DNA of 64,000 nt from Mesorhizobium sp. AR10 (GCF_024746795.1 NZ_CP080523.1:124001-188000), one strand, 5' to 3'. Positions 7,773 to 17,529 are shown, numbered from the stretch's first letter. Program-made: numbers and translations. The notes: generated by a model from the sequence alone, not told the origin.

Positions 7773-10370
7773 ATGAGCGCTCACCGTGACGGCCCGGCTT
7801 CAGCCGTTTTCCGGCCTGCCATCCTTAATGGGACAGTGTCATTCGAGGAGCTTGCAAGACATTTAGACGCGTCAGTCGAGCTGGGAAAGGCAGCCCCGTT
7901 CGCGCATTCCGGCTCGTGCGTGGCTTGGGGCATCCCGTTTGAAATAGGGCACCCGGTTTTTCTCAGGGACCAGGCGGTTACAGTACAGATTTCACCGACC
8001 ACCGCTCGTTGGTTCGTGTTCTTGCATACATCTGATATTCGGGCGCTTTCTCCCGACCAGAATGGGTTCATTTCTCCGATGCGAGGAATTGGCCAACTCG
8101 GAGAACACGCGGCAAATTACGTCCTGATTTACGAAGATGGATCTGAGGAAAGAGCGAAGATCCGGCGGCGCCATGAAGTCGGTTCGTTTGATTCCCGGTG
8201 GGGTGAGCAATGCACCCAAGCGGTAACGGCCATAAAGCCTCGTCCGCTCTCGTTGAATGGGGTTAACGAGCCGAAGCCCATGCGCGACGTCGCTGGTTAC
8301 CGATACCCCGTCGAATGGGGGGCACGCCAGAAACAGCTGATTGTCGACGATTCGGTGCCTTGGATTAACTTTCTGTGGGCCTTCGAAAATCCGCATCCAG
8401 AGAAAGCTGTGGAGGCGCTCAGGTTCGAACCGGTCTGCGGCACTTTGCTGATCTCTGGACTTTCCGCAGGCAACCCCCGCTCCATGCCACTCCGCTGGGG
8501 AAAGCGTAGGAAAGCGTTGCTCAGGTTTCCAGCCGAACTGAGCTTCGATCCCGGTCTCGACGAATATAGTCTTCTGGATAAGATCCAAGTCGATCTTGGC
8601 CAACTTATCACCGCCAGCCCGCGCCTCGACTATCCCACAGAGGATTGGGAAAAGACGCGTCAAAACCTGGAGCCAGGTACGACGCTAAATGAAGTCCTCG
8701 TCGAGTACACCGCTCACGAGGACGCTGAATTCCACTTTGTGGACGGCACCCGTATTGCCGTCCGCGAACTTGATCGCGGCACGGCTCAGAACGGCTTCAT
8801 CTTGCAGGCAGTGGCACCAGCGGATCGGCGCGTGATCCTTCGGGTGGTCGAGGCGGGAACGAATAAGCTCGTCCCCATCAAGCTTCACGTGCATGGTAGG
8901 ATGGGGGAGTATCTTGCTCCTGTAGACCGCACGCGCGTCCCGAATTCCGGATGGTTCGAGAATTACAGTCCAGATTTTTGCCATGGCCATCACCTCTCTA
9001 CCTATATTCCTGGACAGACTTCGATCAATTTACCGCTAGGCGAGGTCTATTTAGAAATCACAAAAGGATTCGAAGTTAAGCCTATCCGGAAAATTTTCAT
9101 TGTCACTCCGGAAACAGAGCAAATCACCGTTGAGATCGAGAAGGTTCTTCACTGGCGCGAGGCGGGATGGGTCACCGCTGACACCCACGTTCATTTCCTT
9201 TCCCCGGGAACAGCCATGCTGGAAGGGGCCGCGGAGGGCGTAAACGTAGTCAATCTTCTTGCCAGCCAGTGGGGGGAGATGATGACCAATGTGGGCGACT
9301 TTGATGGTCACACAACTTTCGGAACGAAGGCGGCGGGAGGTGACGGCGAGTTTTTGGTTCGCGTCGGTACTGAAAACCGTCAGCATGTCCTCGGTCATAT
9401 CTCGCTTCTAGGGTACTCAGGCAACATGATCTCCCCGCTGTGCTCCGGCGGCCCTGATGAGTCGGCCCTCGGTGACCCAGTCGATGTGCTCCTCACTGAA
9501 TGGGCGCGGGAATGTCGAAAGCAGGGCGGCCTCGTCGTGCTGCCGCACTTTCCCGATCCCCGACTTGAGAACGCTGCAACGATAGTTCTAGAGGAGGCGG
9601 ACGCGGTCGAGTTGTGCTCTCGAGGCAGCTCTTACCGTGGTGTTGATCCTTACGCGCTCTCCGACTGGTATCGCTACCTTAACAATGGATATCTTGTTCC
9701 GGCGGTAGCTGGAACCGACAAGATGTCCGCTCAATATCCTGTGGGTGCTGTCCGAACCTACACAAAAATCCGAGATGTTTTGGAATTCTCCTATGAGTCA
9801 TGGATGAACGCGACACGCGCAGGTCATACGTTCGTAACCTATGGTCCTCTTATGGATTTCAACGTGGATGGAAGGCCCATGGGCAGCCGCATGAGCCTGC
9901 CTTCATCAGGTGGAACGGTTGATGTGAGCTGGAAGGTTGCAAGCGTAACCGTTCCGATGACGACGATTCAGCTTATCGTCAATGGTGAGGTCAGGGAGAT
10001 TTGCACAGTCAGGCCGGACCAGGATACGGGGAGTTGGTCAGTGCGTATCACTAAGAGTTCCTGGTTCGCGTTGCTGGTCCGCGCAAAATACGATGACAAG
10101 CCGGAGATGATTGCTGCGCATTCGTCTCCAGTTATGATTGACGTAGCTGGATCTGAATTCTTCGTGGCGACCGACTCACTCACAATACTGGAACAGATCG
10201 AAGGCACGATGGCTTACATCGACACAATAGGAACCCGCGCCGAAGAGATCCGGTATAGAGAGATGCGCCTAATACTTGAGTCAGCGTATCGACGTCTTCA
10301 TACCAGAATGCACGAGATGGGATTTTATCACTCACATGCTGTTGGCGCACATCATTCGGAGCATGGGTAA
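7773..10370 (+). CDS. Large CehA/McbA-family (PHP-type) metallohydrolase
   Basis: An 865-residue protein. The C-terminal half carries a PHP/CehA-type metal site: ADTHVH near residues 469-474, HVLGHISLLG, LPHF and AGTDK. This is followed by the family's AGHTFVTYGPLMDFNVDG segment. CehA and McbA hydrolyse the carbamate carbaryl, and other members cleave esters or phosphodiesters, so the likely reaction is hydrolysis of an ester, carbamate or amide. The N-terminal half (about residues 1-450) is beta-rich and not recognised. The frame is open back to 7683, but that would start inside the promoter module. The ATG at 7773 has GGAGG 7 nt upstream and is chosen. No signal peptide is seen. Confidence 0.78.
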   Translation: MSAHRDGPASAVFRPAILNGTVSFEELARHLDASVELGKAAPFAHSGSCVAWGIPFEIGHPVFLRDQAVTVQISPTTARWFVFLHTSDIRALSPDQNGFISPMRGIGQLGEHAANYVLIYEDGSEERAKIRRRHEVGSFDSRWGEQCTQAVTAIKPRPLSLNGVNEPKPMRDVAGYRYPVEWGARQKQLIVDDSVPWINFLWAFENPHPEKAVEALRFEPVCGTLLISGLSAGNPRSMPLRWGKRRKALLRFPAELSFDPGLDEYSLLDKIQVDLGQLITASPRLDYPTEDWEKTRQNLEPGTTLNEVLVEYTAHEDAEFHFVDGTRIAVRELDRGTAQNGFILQAVAPADRRVILRVVEAGTNKLVPIKLHVHGRMGEYLAPVDRTRVPNSGWFENYSPDFCHGHHLSTYIPGQTSINLPLGEVYLEITKGFEVKPIRKIFIVTPETEQITVEIEKVLHWREAGWVTADTHVHFLSPGTAMLEGAAEGVNVVNLLASQWGEMMTNVGDFDGHTTFGTKAAGGDGEFLVRVGTENRQHVLGHISLLGYSGNMISPLCSGGPDESALGDPVDVLLTEWARECRKQGGLVVLPHFPDPRLENAATIVLEEADAVELCSRGSSYRGVDPYALSDWYRYLNNGYLVPAVAGTDKMSAQYPVGAVRTYTKIRDVLEFSYESWMNATRAGHTFVTYGPLMDFNVDGRPMGSRMSLPSSGGTVDVSWKVASVTVPMTTIQLIVNGEVREICTVRPDQDTGSWSVRITKSSWFALLVRAKYDDKPEMIAAHSSPVMIDVAGSEFFVATDSLTILEQIEGTMAYIDTIGTRAEEIRYREMRLILESAYRRLHTRMHEMGFYHSHAVGAHHSEHG

Positions 10371-10536
10371 TGGAAGCATGCACCGCGAGACCTCCTTGGA
10401 GGCAGCGACGACCTGGAGGACTTGGGTACAGTGCGTGGATCGGGAGGCTTGAAGCGCGGGTTGGCAGGCCGGCACGGCCAGTAGTCGGCTTCGCACAAAC
10501 TCGCCCGGGTCGCCCCTCCAATGCGAGCGCGCAAGG

Positions 10537-11060
10537 ACGAGCAGGCTCGGATCACGTACCCCACCTCGCGCAGCGTGCATGAGGTCCACATTGGGCCCTT
10601 GTGCGCCAGGGACCATCGGACCGGACTGACATACCTGAACATCGTGCGAAGCGCCGGCACACGAAAGTGGCTCTCATGCGGTCAGCAGGGTGGGAGACGT
10701 GATACTGTCGGTTCGATCGCAACGAACATTGCGCGCGGCTTCACAACAGTGGCAGTTGGCGACCTCATCGTAATGGCGGCTGATCGACGGCCAGAGGTTC
10801 CCAACTTCGGCGCCATCGGCGAAATCCTTCATGAATGCTTATGTCACATCTGGGCCGCACGAAACCAACGCCTTCGATACCGCCTTCCTGTTCGCACTGG
10901 CCATAGCCACACGAGGTCAGCGGCAGCATGTGACCGCGGTCCTCACTGGCACGTCCCGGGGCGCCTACGCTCCTTGTGGCGTAGCGGGGGAAGTTTTTGT
11001 CTTGCTCTGTCTAGGCGAAATGATATGGTGCATTTTACAATTGATATAACTCAATTGAGA
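10537..11060 (+). repeat. Long intergenic repeat, copy B
   Basis: The second copy of the repeat at 7189-7740, in the same orientation, and likewise ending in the promoter module just before a gene. The repeat appears to have spread or duplicated together with its promoter. The 166 bases before it (10371-10536) hold no gene that I can recognise. Confidence 0.7.
11000..11060 (+). promoter_or_regulatory. Shared promoter module, copy 3
   Basis: TTGCTC (11002-11007), 16 nt, TATGGT (11024-11029), then TGCATT and a TGATATAACTCAATTGAGA arm with a CAATTG palindrome. It precedes the glutamine-synthetase-like gene by about 17 nt. Confidence 0.7.
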
Positions 11061-11076
11061 TAGAGGGCCTACTACG

Positions 11077-12441
11077 ATGAATCGTCATGCCGCGTCTGGC
11101 ACTGTCAATGGAGATCAGTTTGTCGACGCTGAAGGCGCCGAGAGTATCCAGGCTGTTATATGCGATCTAAACGGCATTCTCCGTGGGAAGCGAGTGCCAA
11201 TTCAACAGATCGAAAAGGTGCTCGATGGCTCCATTCGGATGCCTTTGTCGATCCTTGGCGTCGATGTCTGGGGGGAAGATATCGTGGGAAATGTGCACGA
11301 ACCTCAGAGTGGTGACGTTGACGGGATTTGCCGCCCGACAGGCCGCGGTGTTTTGCCGGTAACGTGGACCCTTAAACCCAGCGCCACTGTACCCCTTTGG
11401 TTGTTCAAAGAGACCGGCGAGCCCTTCCTCGCTGATCCTCGTCAAGCTCTTGCCGACATTGTACGGCAGTACCATGAGCTCGGACTACGCCCGGTCGTTG
11501 CGTCGGAGATGGAGTTTTATCTCATAGACTCCGAACCTGATCATGCGGAGCCCCCCATCTCCCCCTATACGGGAAAGCGTCTCGACTCAGATGCGCTCCT
11601 GTCGATCGACGAACTTGATGATTTCGGGCAGTTCTTCTCGGACGTGTACGCCGAATGCGAACGTCAAAATGTACCTGCGGACTCAGCTATTGCAGAAAAT
11701 GGTATCGGTCAGTTCGAGATAAATCTGATCCATACGGATGCCCCTCTAAAAGCTGCAGACGACGCGCTGCTATTCAAGCGCATCGTTAAGGGTGTTGCCA
11801 GAAAGCATGGGTTCGCTGCGACCTTCATGGCCAAGCCCTACGGCCTACGCTCCGGAAGCGGAATGCATGTTCACTTTAGTCTCCTCGATGAAAGTGGTAG
11901 GAATATCTTTGACGACGGGACAACGGAAGGTTCGGAGGTAATGAAACATGCGGTGGCCGGGATGTTGCGCGGCCTCCCTGAAACGACACTGCTCTATGCG
12001 CCGCACTTCAATTCTTACCGCCGCCTTCGCCGCGATACTCACGCGCCGACATCGATCTCTTGGGGTTATGAAAATAGAACATCAGCAATTAGAATTCCCG
12101 GCGGGAAAAACTCCTCCCGTCGCATAGAGCACCGTGTTCCCGGTGCCGATGCTAATCCCTACTTGGTGATGGCCGGAATTCTGGGTACAGCGCTCGTTGG
12201 CATACGCAATCGATGGACGCCGCCTGAACCAGTATCCGGCCGCGCCTATCAGGAACAACTCCCAAAAATTCCGAGCGAGTGGGGCTCCGCCGTGACGGCA
12301 TTTGAGCAGGGCGAAATCGTCCGGGAGATCTTCCATTCTGAACTACGCTCCATGCTCATTGCCTGCAAACGTCAGGAGATAGCAGGCTTCGCTGAGCAGG
12401 TGACGGACTTCGAGTTCAGTGCATATCTGGAAATCGTGTGA
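11077..12441 (+). CDS. Glutamine synthetase family ligase, gamma-glutamylamine synthetase (PuuA)-like
   Basis: A 454-residue cytoplasmic ligase with the glutamine synthetase core. Visible motifs include the metal-binding [11 protein letters not shown], the ATP/glutamate-binding [10 protein letters not shown], and the [20 protein letters not shown] stretch. The adenylylation loop of housekeeping GlnA is absent. The pattern and length fit PuuA/GlnA3-type enzymes, which join glutamate to an amine such as putrescine, ethanolamine or isopropylamine using ATP. With a polyamine-type importer and amide hydrolase nearby, a role in channelling an amine into catabolism is likely but inferred. The start ATG lies 17 nt after the promoter module; a CTAC-spaced GAGGG serves as ribosome-binding site. 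A transposase remnant follows the stop codon directly. Confidence 0.85.
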   Translation: MNRHAASGTVNGDQFVDAEGAESIQAVICDLNGILRGKRVPIQQIEKVLDGSIRMPLSILGVDVWGEDIVGNVHEPQSGDVDGICRPTGRGVLPVTWTLKPSATVPLWLFKETGEPFLADPRQALADIVRQYHELGLRPVVASEMEFYLIDSEPDHAEPPISPYTGKRLDSDALLSIDELDDFGQFFSDVYAECERQNVPADSAIAENGIGQFEINLIHTDAPLKAADDALLFKRIVKGVARKHGFAATFMAKPYGLRSGSGMHVHFSLLDESGRNIFDDGTTEGSEVMKHAVAGMLRGLPETTLLYAPHFNSYRRLRRDTHAPTSISWGYENRTSAIRIPGGKNSSRRIEHRVPGADANPYLVMAGILGTALVGIRNRWTPPEPVSGRAYQEQLPKIPSEWGSAVTAFEQGEIVREIFHSELRSMLIACKRQEIAGFAEQVTDFEFSAYLEIV

Positions 12442-12449
12442 TGCCTGTC

Positions 12450-12806
12450 GAACTTACCGGCCGTGCGAGCCTCAAGATGCTCGCCGCCACGATCAAGGCG
12501 AGGTGGATCTGTGAGCAGGCACATCAGCAATTGAAGGAGGAACTCGGCCTCGACCATTTCGAAGGCCGATCATGGACTGGATTACATCGACACGCCTTGA
12601 TGACCATGATCGCCTACGCCTTTCTCCAAGCCCGCCGCCTCAAAGCAGCGGGACGGAAAAAAAGAGTCGGCGGACCACCACCGCAACCGAGCATGCCAGC
12701 TGTTAGACAAGCCATTCTCGACCTCTTCACGCGGCCGCCACCCCGCAGATGTCCTCACTGCGAGAAGCTGCTTGCAGACGCCGTCAAACCTAAACTGCCA
12801 AAGTAG
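12450..12806 (+). pseudogene. IS701-type transposase, C-terminal remnant
   Basis: About 118 codons with the C-terminal signature of IS701-family DDE transposases ([26 protein letters not shown] and [13 protein letters not shown]). The catalytic N-terminal two thirds are missing and the fragment abuts the end of the ligase gene. It is a leftover of an insertion sequence that probably ended there. Confidence 0.75.
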
Positions 12807-13220
12807 TGCTAGCAGGGGACCAATCGTTTATGGCATTCTGTTGGCCGGTTACCCGTTGTGACGATCCGCAGTGATCGGCGGCGACGCGCGGACCAGCGGC
12901 TACCTACTATAGAGCACTATTTCGGGAAAGGTGCCTTGGCGCACCGCTTACAGAAGACCGGGCTCGATTTACGTTTACTGCTCGCCCTAGCCGGTGCGGT
13001 CGCACGGGTTGCGACCGCACCGGGCAAGCGGCCCGCGCCGAGGTTGCAGATAGCGGCCTCGGTCATGGAGGTGAGACTGGCTGATGGCGGCATGCAGGTG
13101 CTGTCCAGACTTTGATGGTCTTGTCCCATCCAGTTGCTCAGCTCGTTGTCGATCAGCAACGCCCCGGAACCCCTGCGATCGTGATCGCGTGCGATAAGGT
13201 AGGAGACAGTGCAAGTTAAA
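12807..13220. other. Gene-less stretch with a strong hairpin
   Basis: No credible gene is seen; an 85-codon frame at 12858 lacks a ribosome-binding site and recognisable motifs. A perfect 14-bp inverted repeat with a 5-nt loop lies at 12991-13023 (CCGGTGCGGTCGCA and its complement). It lacks a T-run, so it is either a REP-like element or a factor-assisted terminator. Confidence 0.5.
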
Positions 13221-13281
13221 TCTTGCGCCGTCTCAGAGAAATGATATGGTGCAATCGAGCAATGACATAATTCAATTGGAA
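13221..13281 (+). promoter_or_regulatory. Shared promoter module, copy 4 (hydroxyproline operon)
   Basis: TTGCGC (13223-13228), 16 nt, TATGGT (13245-13250), then TGCAAT and an ATGACATAATTCAATTGG arm, closest to copy 1. It sits 15 nt before the Shine-Dalgarno of the binding-protein gene and would drive the whole operon to 20.5 kb. The duplicated operon at 35-40 kb does not carry it. Confidence 0.72.
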
Positions 13282-13295
13282 TGAAGGAGACCTCA

Positions 13296-14138
13296 ATGAA
13301 CCGTTGGATAGGTGCGATCATCGCTGCCGCCATCAGCGCGGCCGCCCTAGTCGGGCCGGCCTCCGTACCGGCTCATGCCGAAGACCCCTCTCTGGTGCTC
13401 GACCGCATCAAGGCGAGTGGCAAGTTGAAGTTTCCAGTCATGGTCGCAGAAGAGCCTGGCTACATCAAAGATCCGCGCACGGGCGAGTGGAGCGGCTTCT
13501 TCGTGGATTGGGGCAAAGATATCGCCAATATTATGGGCGTACAGATCGAGTACTATGAGACAACATGGGGCAACGTTGCTGCAGACTTTCAAGCCGGCAA
13601 GATCGATCTTGCAGTAGGGTTGAACCCCAACCCCCGTCGCGGTCTCGTTGTCGATTACGTGCCGGGGGCCATCGTTGAAGGTATTTGGGTACTCGCTGCT
13701 CGCCCGGGATTCGAGCCGAAGACCTGGCGCGAAATGGACACCAAGGAAACCCGCATCGCGGTGCAGAAGGGCGGCACGATGCAAGTCATTGCCGAAGCGG
13801 TCATTCCCAACGCCACCCTCGACGTTGTCCCCACGCGCGACCAGGCCGTGCTGGAGCTTCAGTCGGGCAAGGTCGATGCCATAATCCTGGCAGATCAGGA
13901 CGCTGCCCTCCTTGACTCTAAGGGAATCGCTAAAGCCGTCGTGCCCATGCCGCTGTTGCGCAGTCCGTCCACCATCGGCATCCGCCGAGAACCAGGTAAC
14001 GAAGGCTATGCAAACTTTTTGGCCAATTGGATGTCACAGCAGAACACGCTCGGTCTCGCCTGCTCGCGCATCACTCGCAGCTTGCTCGAGCGCGGCATCG
14101 ACATGAAGGTGGTTCCTCAGTCTGGAAAGTACTGCTGA
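13296..14138 (+). CDS. Amino-acid ABC transporter solute-binding protein (family 3)
   Basis: A 280-residue secreted binding protein. It has a signal peptide (MNRWIGAIIAAAISA..., cleavage near AHA at about 27) and a family-3 bilobed domain beginning LDRIKASGKLKFPVMV. It should bind an amino acid in the periplasm; operon context points to hydroxyproline or a related imino acid. An ATG 15 nt upstream is in frame, but the one at 13296 has AAGGAG correctly spaced and gives the better signal peptide. It stops 2 nt before the epimerase start. Its last 30 codons recur, divergent and frameshifted, at the end of the inverted copy near 39.95 kb. Confidence 0.88.
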   Translation: MNRWIGAIIAAAISAAALVGPASVPAHAEDPSLVLDRIKASGKLKFPVMVAEEPGYIKDPRTGEWSGFFVDWGKDIANIMGVQIEYYETTWGNVAADFQAGKIDLAVGLNPNPRRGLVVDYVPGAIVEGIWVLAARPGFEPKTWREMDTKETRIAVQKGGTMQVIAEAVIPNATLDVVPTRDQAVLELQSGKVDAIILADQDAALLDSKGIAKAVVPMPLLRSPSTIGIRREPGNEGYANFLANWMSQQNTLGLACSRITRSLLERGIDMKVVPQSGKYC

Positions 14139-14140
14139 CC

Positions 14141-15112
14141 ATGCACGCGAGCCGTCTCTTCTCCGTGATCGACAGCCACACCGCCGGGCACCCGACTCGC
14201 ACGGTCATCTCGGGCATCCCTCCGTTGCGCGGGCACAATGTACGCGCGCAACGGGACGATTTCCGCGCCGTCCATGATGGGTTGAGGGGACTGCTGCTTC
14301 ACGAACCTCGCGGGCATGCCGCCATGGTGGCAGCGGTGCCCGTGCCCTCCCGCGAGGCGGATCAGGGGCTGTTTTTCATCTTCTCGTATATGTACGCCGA
14401 CATGTGCGGTCATGCCACGATTGGCTACATCGCCAGCTTGGCCGCCACGGGCGCTCTGCCGCAGGGCTTTGAACAAACCGGCATGTCCATCGAGACCCCG
14501 GCGGGTATCGTCCATGTGACCGGTACCTTCGAGGCTGGCCAGCTGACCTCAGTGGTACTACGCAACGTGCCATCCTATCTCGCCTCCGCCGATGTAGCCG
14601 TCGAGGTCGAGGGCCTCGGCAAGGTGACCTGCGACATCGCCTATGGCGGCATCATGTATGCCCTGGTTGACGCGAGCCAGGTCGATCTTCCCTTCGACAT
14701 CGACCACGCCAGCCGCTGGTGCCACGCAGGGGTGGCTATCAAGCAGGCGCTTAACTCCGCAAGCGGCCACCCTCAGGTCGGCAGCGTGCTGTTCCATCAG
14801 GCCATTGAAGGCGGCGCCCGCCATCTGGTGATTTTGGCGACCAACAAGTTCGACCGTTCGCCCTGCGGCACCGGTACCTCCGCACGGCTGGCCCAGCTTC
14901 ACGCTCGTGGGGAGTTGGCGACTGGCGCCCCTTACCGGGCCGAAAACATCCTCGGCGTGCCCTTCGCGGCCAAGGTCGCGGAGTTGGCTCAGGGCAAGGA
15001 CGGCCAGCCCGCCGTGATCCCAGAGGTGCGCGGCATGGCTCATATCAGCGCATTTTCCACCCTGGTGCTGGAAGCGGACGATCCGCTGTCAGCCGGCTTT
15101 CTTCCCAACTGA
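14141..15112 (+). CDS. hypRE: 4-hydroxyproline 2-epimerase (proline racemase family)
   Basis: A 323-residue cytoplasmic cofactor-independent epimerase. Both catalytic cysteines of the family are present: C89 in DMCGHAT and C242 in SPCGTGTSA. This argues for an epimerase rather than a trans-3-hydroxyproline dehydratase, where one cysteine is replaced. It converts trans-4-hydroxy-L-proline, abundant in plant cell-wall proteins, to cis-4-hydroxy-D-proline for oxidation. The ATG at 14141 lies 2 nt after the previous stop and gives the normal MHASRLFSVIDSHTAGHPTR start. The second copy at 38918-39888 is frameshifted. Confidence 0.9.
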   Translation: MHASRLFSVIDSHTAGHPTRTVISGIPPLRGHNVRAQRDDFRAVHDGLRGLLLHEPRGHAAMVAAVPVPSREADQGLFFIFSYMYADMCGHATIGYIASLAATGALPQGFEQTGMSIETPAGIVHVTGTFEAGQLTSVVLRNVPSYLASADVAVEVEGLGKVTCDIAYGGIMYALVDASQVDLPFDIDHASRWCHAGVAIKQALNSASGHPQVGSVLFHQAIEGGARHLVILATNKFDRSPCGTGTSARLAQLHARGELATGAPYRAENILGVPFAAKVAELAQGKDGQPAVIPEVRGMAHISAFSTLVLEADDPLSAGFLPN

Positions 15113-15124
15113 CGGAGAGGGCTT

Positions 15125-15779
15125 ATGAAATTCGACCCGTCCGTCGTCCTCGCGAATTGGGACATTCTTGCCTTCGGCCTGCTCATAACGCTGAAATACA
15201 CGATTTATACCTGCGCCATCGGCCTCGCGATTGGTCTCTTCGTGGCGCTGCTCCAACTCACTCCGTGGCGGCTGACGCGCTGGATCGGCCAGAATCTGGG
15301 TGGAATTCTTCCGCAACATCCCGCTGCTGGTGTTGCTCATGTGGATCTACTATGCCCTACCAATCTTCTTTCAGATCCAGATCGGCAAGGAAACGGCGGG
15401 GATCCTCGGTCTCGGGTTCTATGCCAGCGGCTTCTATGCCGAGATCTTGCGCGCCGGTGTCCAGTCCATCGACCGTGGCCAGACCGACGCCGCAGTGGTG
15501 CTGGGCATGGGCTACTTCCAGCGCATGAAGCGTATCATCCTGCCGCAGGCTTTGCGCCGCATGGTGCCGCCGCTGGTGGGCCAGACCATCATGCAGCTCA
15601 AGAACACCACGCTCCTCTCGGTGCTGACCATCCCCGATCTGCTTTACCAGGCGGGCTACATTGCCAGTTTCACCTACCGGCCAATGGAGGTCTACACCGT
15701 CATCGGCGGCATCTTTATCCTCATCCTGTTCCCCCTCAGCGCTCTTTCGCGCCGGTTCGAGCGCAAGGAGGCCGCGTGA
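15125..15779 (+). pseudogene. Amino-acid ABC transporter permease, frameshifted copy
   Basis: A HisM/GlnP-type permease of 217 codons with one extra A at about 15291 compared with the intact copy at 38252-38905. Translation from 15125 stays in frame for about 55 residues (to RLTRWIG). It then slips into a frame that happens to be open through the next gene. The correct frame resumes at 15300 (EFFRNIPLLVLLMW) and runs to the stop at 15777-15779. Unless the extra base is a sequencing error, this copy cannot make a full permease. The frame with the insertion joins the ATPase frame, so a nonsense fusion protein could be translated. Confidence 0.85.
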
Positions 15780-16642
15780 TGACCGCAACATCCACAGAAG
15801 TCGTTCTGAGCGTACGCGGCATCGAGAAGTCCTTCGGGACGCACCATGTCCTACGCGGCGTCGATCTTGACGTCCGCCGCGGTGAGGTGGTCTGTCTGAT
15901 CGGCGCCAGCGGCTCGGGCAAGACCTCGCTGCTGCGCTGCATGAACTTGTTGTTGGAGCCCGACCAGGGCGAGATCCTCATCGAGGGCGCGCCCCTTTTC
16001 CGCTGCACGGCGACCGCGCGGCTGAAGCTCTCTAACGCGCAGGTAAACGCCGCGCGCGTGAAGACCGGCATGGTGTTCCAGAACTTCAACTTGTTTCCTC
16101 ACCGTACCGCGTTGCAGAACATCATCGAAGCCCCGCTGGTGGTGAAGAAAGTGCCGCGCGCCGAAGCCGAGGTACAGGCTCACGAACTCCTCACCCGCAT
16201 GGGTCTTCCCGACGCCGGGCATAAATACCCGTCACAGTTGTCGGGCGGCCAGCAGCAGCGGATCGCCATCGCCCGCGCACTTGCCATGCAGCCCACCATC
16301 ATGTTGTTCGACGAGCCGACATCGGCGCTGGACCCGGAACTGGTGGGCGACGTGCTCGCTGCAATCCGTCAGCTCGCCGCCGACGGCATGACCATGGTTA
16401 TCGTCACCCATGAGATCGGCTTCGCCTATGAGTTGGCCGATCGGGTGGTCTTCATGGACCAGGGCGTTGTCGCCGCCAGCGGCGCTCCGCGTGAACTCCT
16501 GCTGTCAGGCGCAAACCCGAGGCTCGCGGCCTTCGTCGGCCGCTTCACTGAACAAGCCCGCCTTCTCGGCCCTCTCACGGCCGCGGCCGACGCACCTTCA
16601 ACAAAACTCCCAACAAAGGATAATCGATCATGGCCGATGTAA
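15779..16642 (+). CDS. Amino-acid ABC transporter ATP-binding protein
   Basis: A 287-residue HisP/GlnQ-type ATPase powering the hydroxyproline-operon importer. Walker A is GASGSGKTS (residues 42-50). The Q-loop [13 protein letters not shown], signature LSGGQQQR and Walker B IMLFDEP followed by the switch-histidine stretch [10 protein letters not shown] are all visible. The start ATG overlaps the permease stop (TGATG), a typical coupled arrangement. Its last 20 codons overlap the start of the next gene by 13 nt. The duplicate at 37407-38252 differs at the C-terminus through a one-base indel, so one of the two tails is not ancestral. Confidence 0.92.
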   Translation: MTATSTEVVLSVRGIEKSFGTHHVLRGVDLDVRRGEVVCLIGASGSGKTSLLRCMNLLLEPDQGEILIEGAPLFRCTATARLKLSNAQVNAARVKTGMVFQNFNLFPHRTALQNIIEAPLVVKKVPRAEAEVQAHELLTRMGLPDAGHKYPSQLSGGQQQRIAIARALAMQPTIMLFDEPTSALDPELVGDVLAAIRQLAADGMTMVIVTHEIGFAYELADRVVFMDQGVVAASGAPRELLLSGANPRLAAFVGRFTEQARLLGPLTAAADAPSTKLPTKDNRSWPM

Positions 16643-17529
16643 ACTGGGGCGGTATCTTCCCCGTACTCGTCACTCCCTTCGGAGCCGATGGCTCCATCAA
16701 TGAGACCCGATACAAGGCGCTCGTCGACGACGCCATTGCCAATGGCGCGCGGGGCGTCGTCGCGGCTGGCAGCACCGGCGAATTCTATGCTCTCACCAAG
16801 GCCGAGCGCGCGCGCCTCTACAAGCTGACAGTTGATCATGTGGCCGGCCGCGTGCCCGTTCTGGCGGGCGTCGCCGACCTGCGTGTCGAGGATGTGCTGG
16901 AGGCGTGTCAGTCGGCAGTGGTGGCGGGCTGCGCAGGCGGCATGATCCTGCCACCCATCTACGCCATGCCGAGCCCGCGTGAGATCGTGGCCTTCTTCGA
17001 GTACATCTCCCGCAACACCCCGCTGGCGCTGATGCTCTACAACAGCCCGCGCCGCGCAGGCGTCGACATCACCCCGGCCCTCGTGGAGCAGCTCTCCGCG
17101 CTGCCAACCGTGGTCGCCATCAAGGACAGCTCCGGCGTCATTACCCAGGTGAGTGAGCTCGTGCAGCGCGTGGGTGACAAACTCCGCGTCTTCGTCGGCT
17201 ACGAGACCATGATCGTTCCGGCCCGCGCCGTTGGCGCCCATGGCGTCGTCGCCATGGCGCACCAGATCGCCGGGCCGTTGATCCGCGACTACTGGGACAA
17301 GGCGCTTACAGGCGACAAGGCACTGCATGACCTCGGCCGCGACGTATTCGCCTTCTACCGTTGCTTCCAGTCCGGGGCCTACTACGCGGCCATCAAAGAG
17401 ACCATGAGCCAGCTTGGCCGCGACGCCGGTGGCCCGCGCCTGCCGCTGCTGCCCCTGGCAGATGAACAGAAAGCCACCATCGCCAACATCATCGCCGACG
17501 CCGGCCTCGCCCGCTGGGCCAACGCCTAA
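16630..17529 (+). CDS. DHDPS/NAL-family lyase, probable 1-pyrroline-4-hydroxy-2-carboxylate deaminase
   Basis: A 299-residue member of the dihydrodipicolinate synthase family. The Schiff-base lysine is K165 in VAIKDSSG, the tyrosine Y137 is in MLYNSP, and the substrate carboxylate loop AGSTGEF lies at 46-52. In hydroxyproline catabolism the family member called HypD deaminates 1-pyrroline-4-hydroxy-2-carboxylate to 2-oxoglutarate semialdehyde. That assignment follows from its place between the epimerase and the semialdehyde dehydrogenase. The symbol is left blank to avoid confusion with the hydrogenase hypD at 56 kb. The start overlaps the ATPase gene. The inverted copy has an extra base near codon 16. 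Confidence 0.85.
   Translation: MADVNWGGIFPVLVTPFGADGSINETRYKALVDDAIANGARGVVAAGSTGEFYALTKAERARLYKLTVDHVAGRVPVLAGVADLRVEDVLEACQSAVVAGCAGGMILPPIYAMPSPREIVAFFEYISRNTPLALMLYNSPRRAGVDITPALVEQLSALPTVVAIKDSSGVITQVSELVQRVGDKLRVFVGYETMIVPARAVGAHGVVAMAHQIAGPLIRDYWDKALTGDKALHDLGRDVFAFYRCFQSGAYYAAIKETMSQLGRDAGGPRLPLLPLADEQKATIANIIADAGLARWANA

Noticed and set aside
15125..16642. A 505-codon frame that looks like a permease-ATPase fusion
   Set aside because: The middle is out-of-frame permease sequence caused by the extra base near 15291. The intact copy shows two separate genes.
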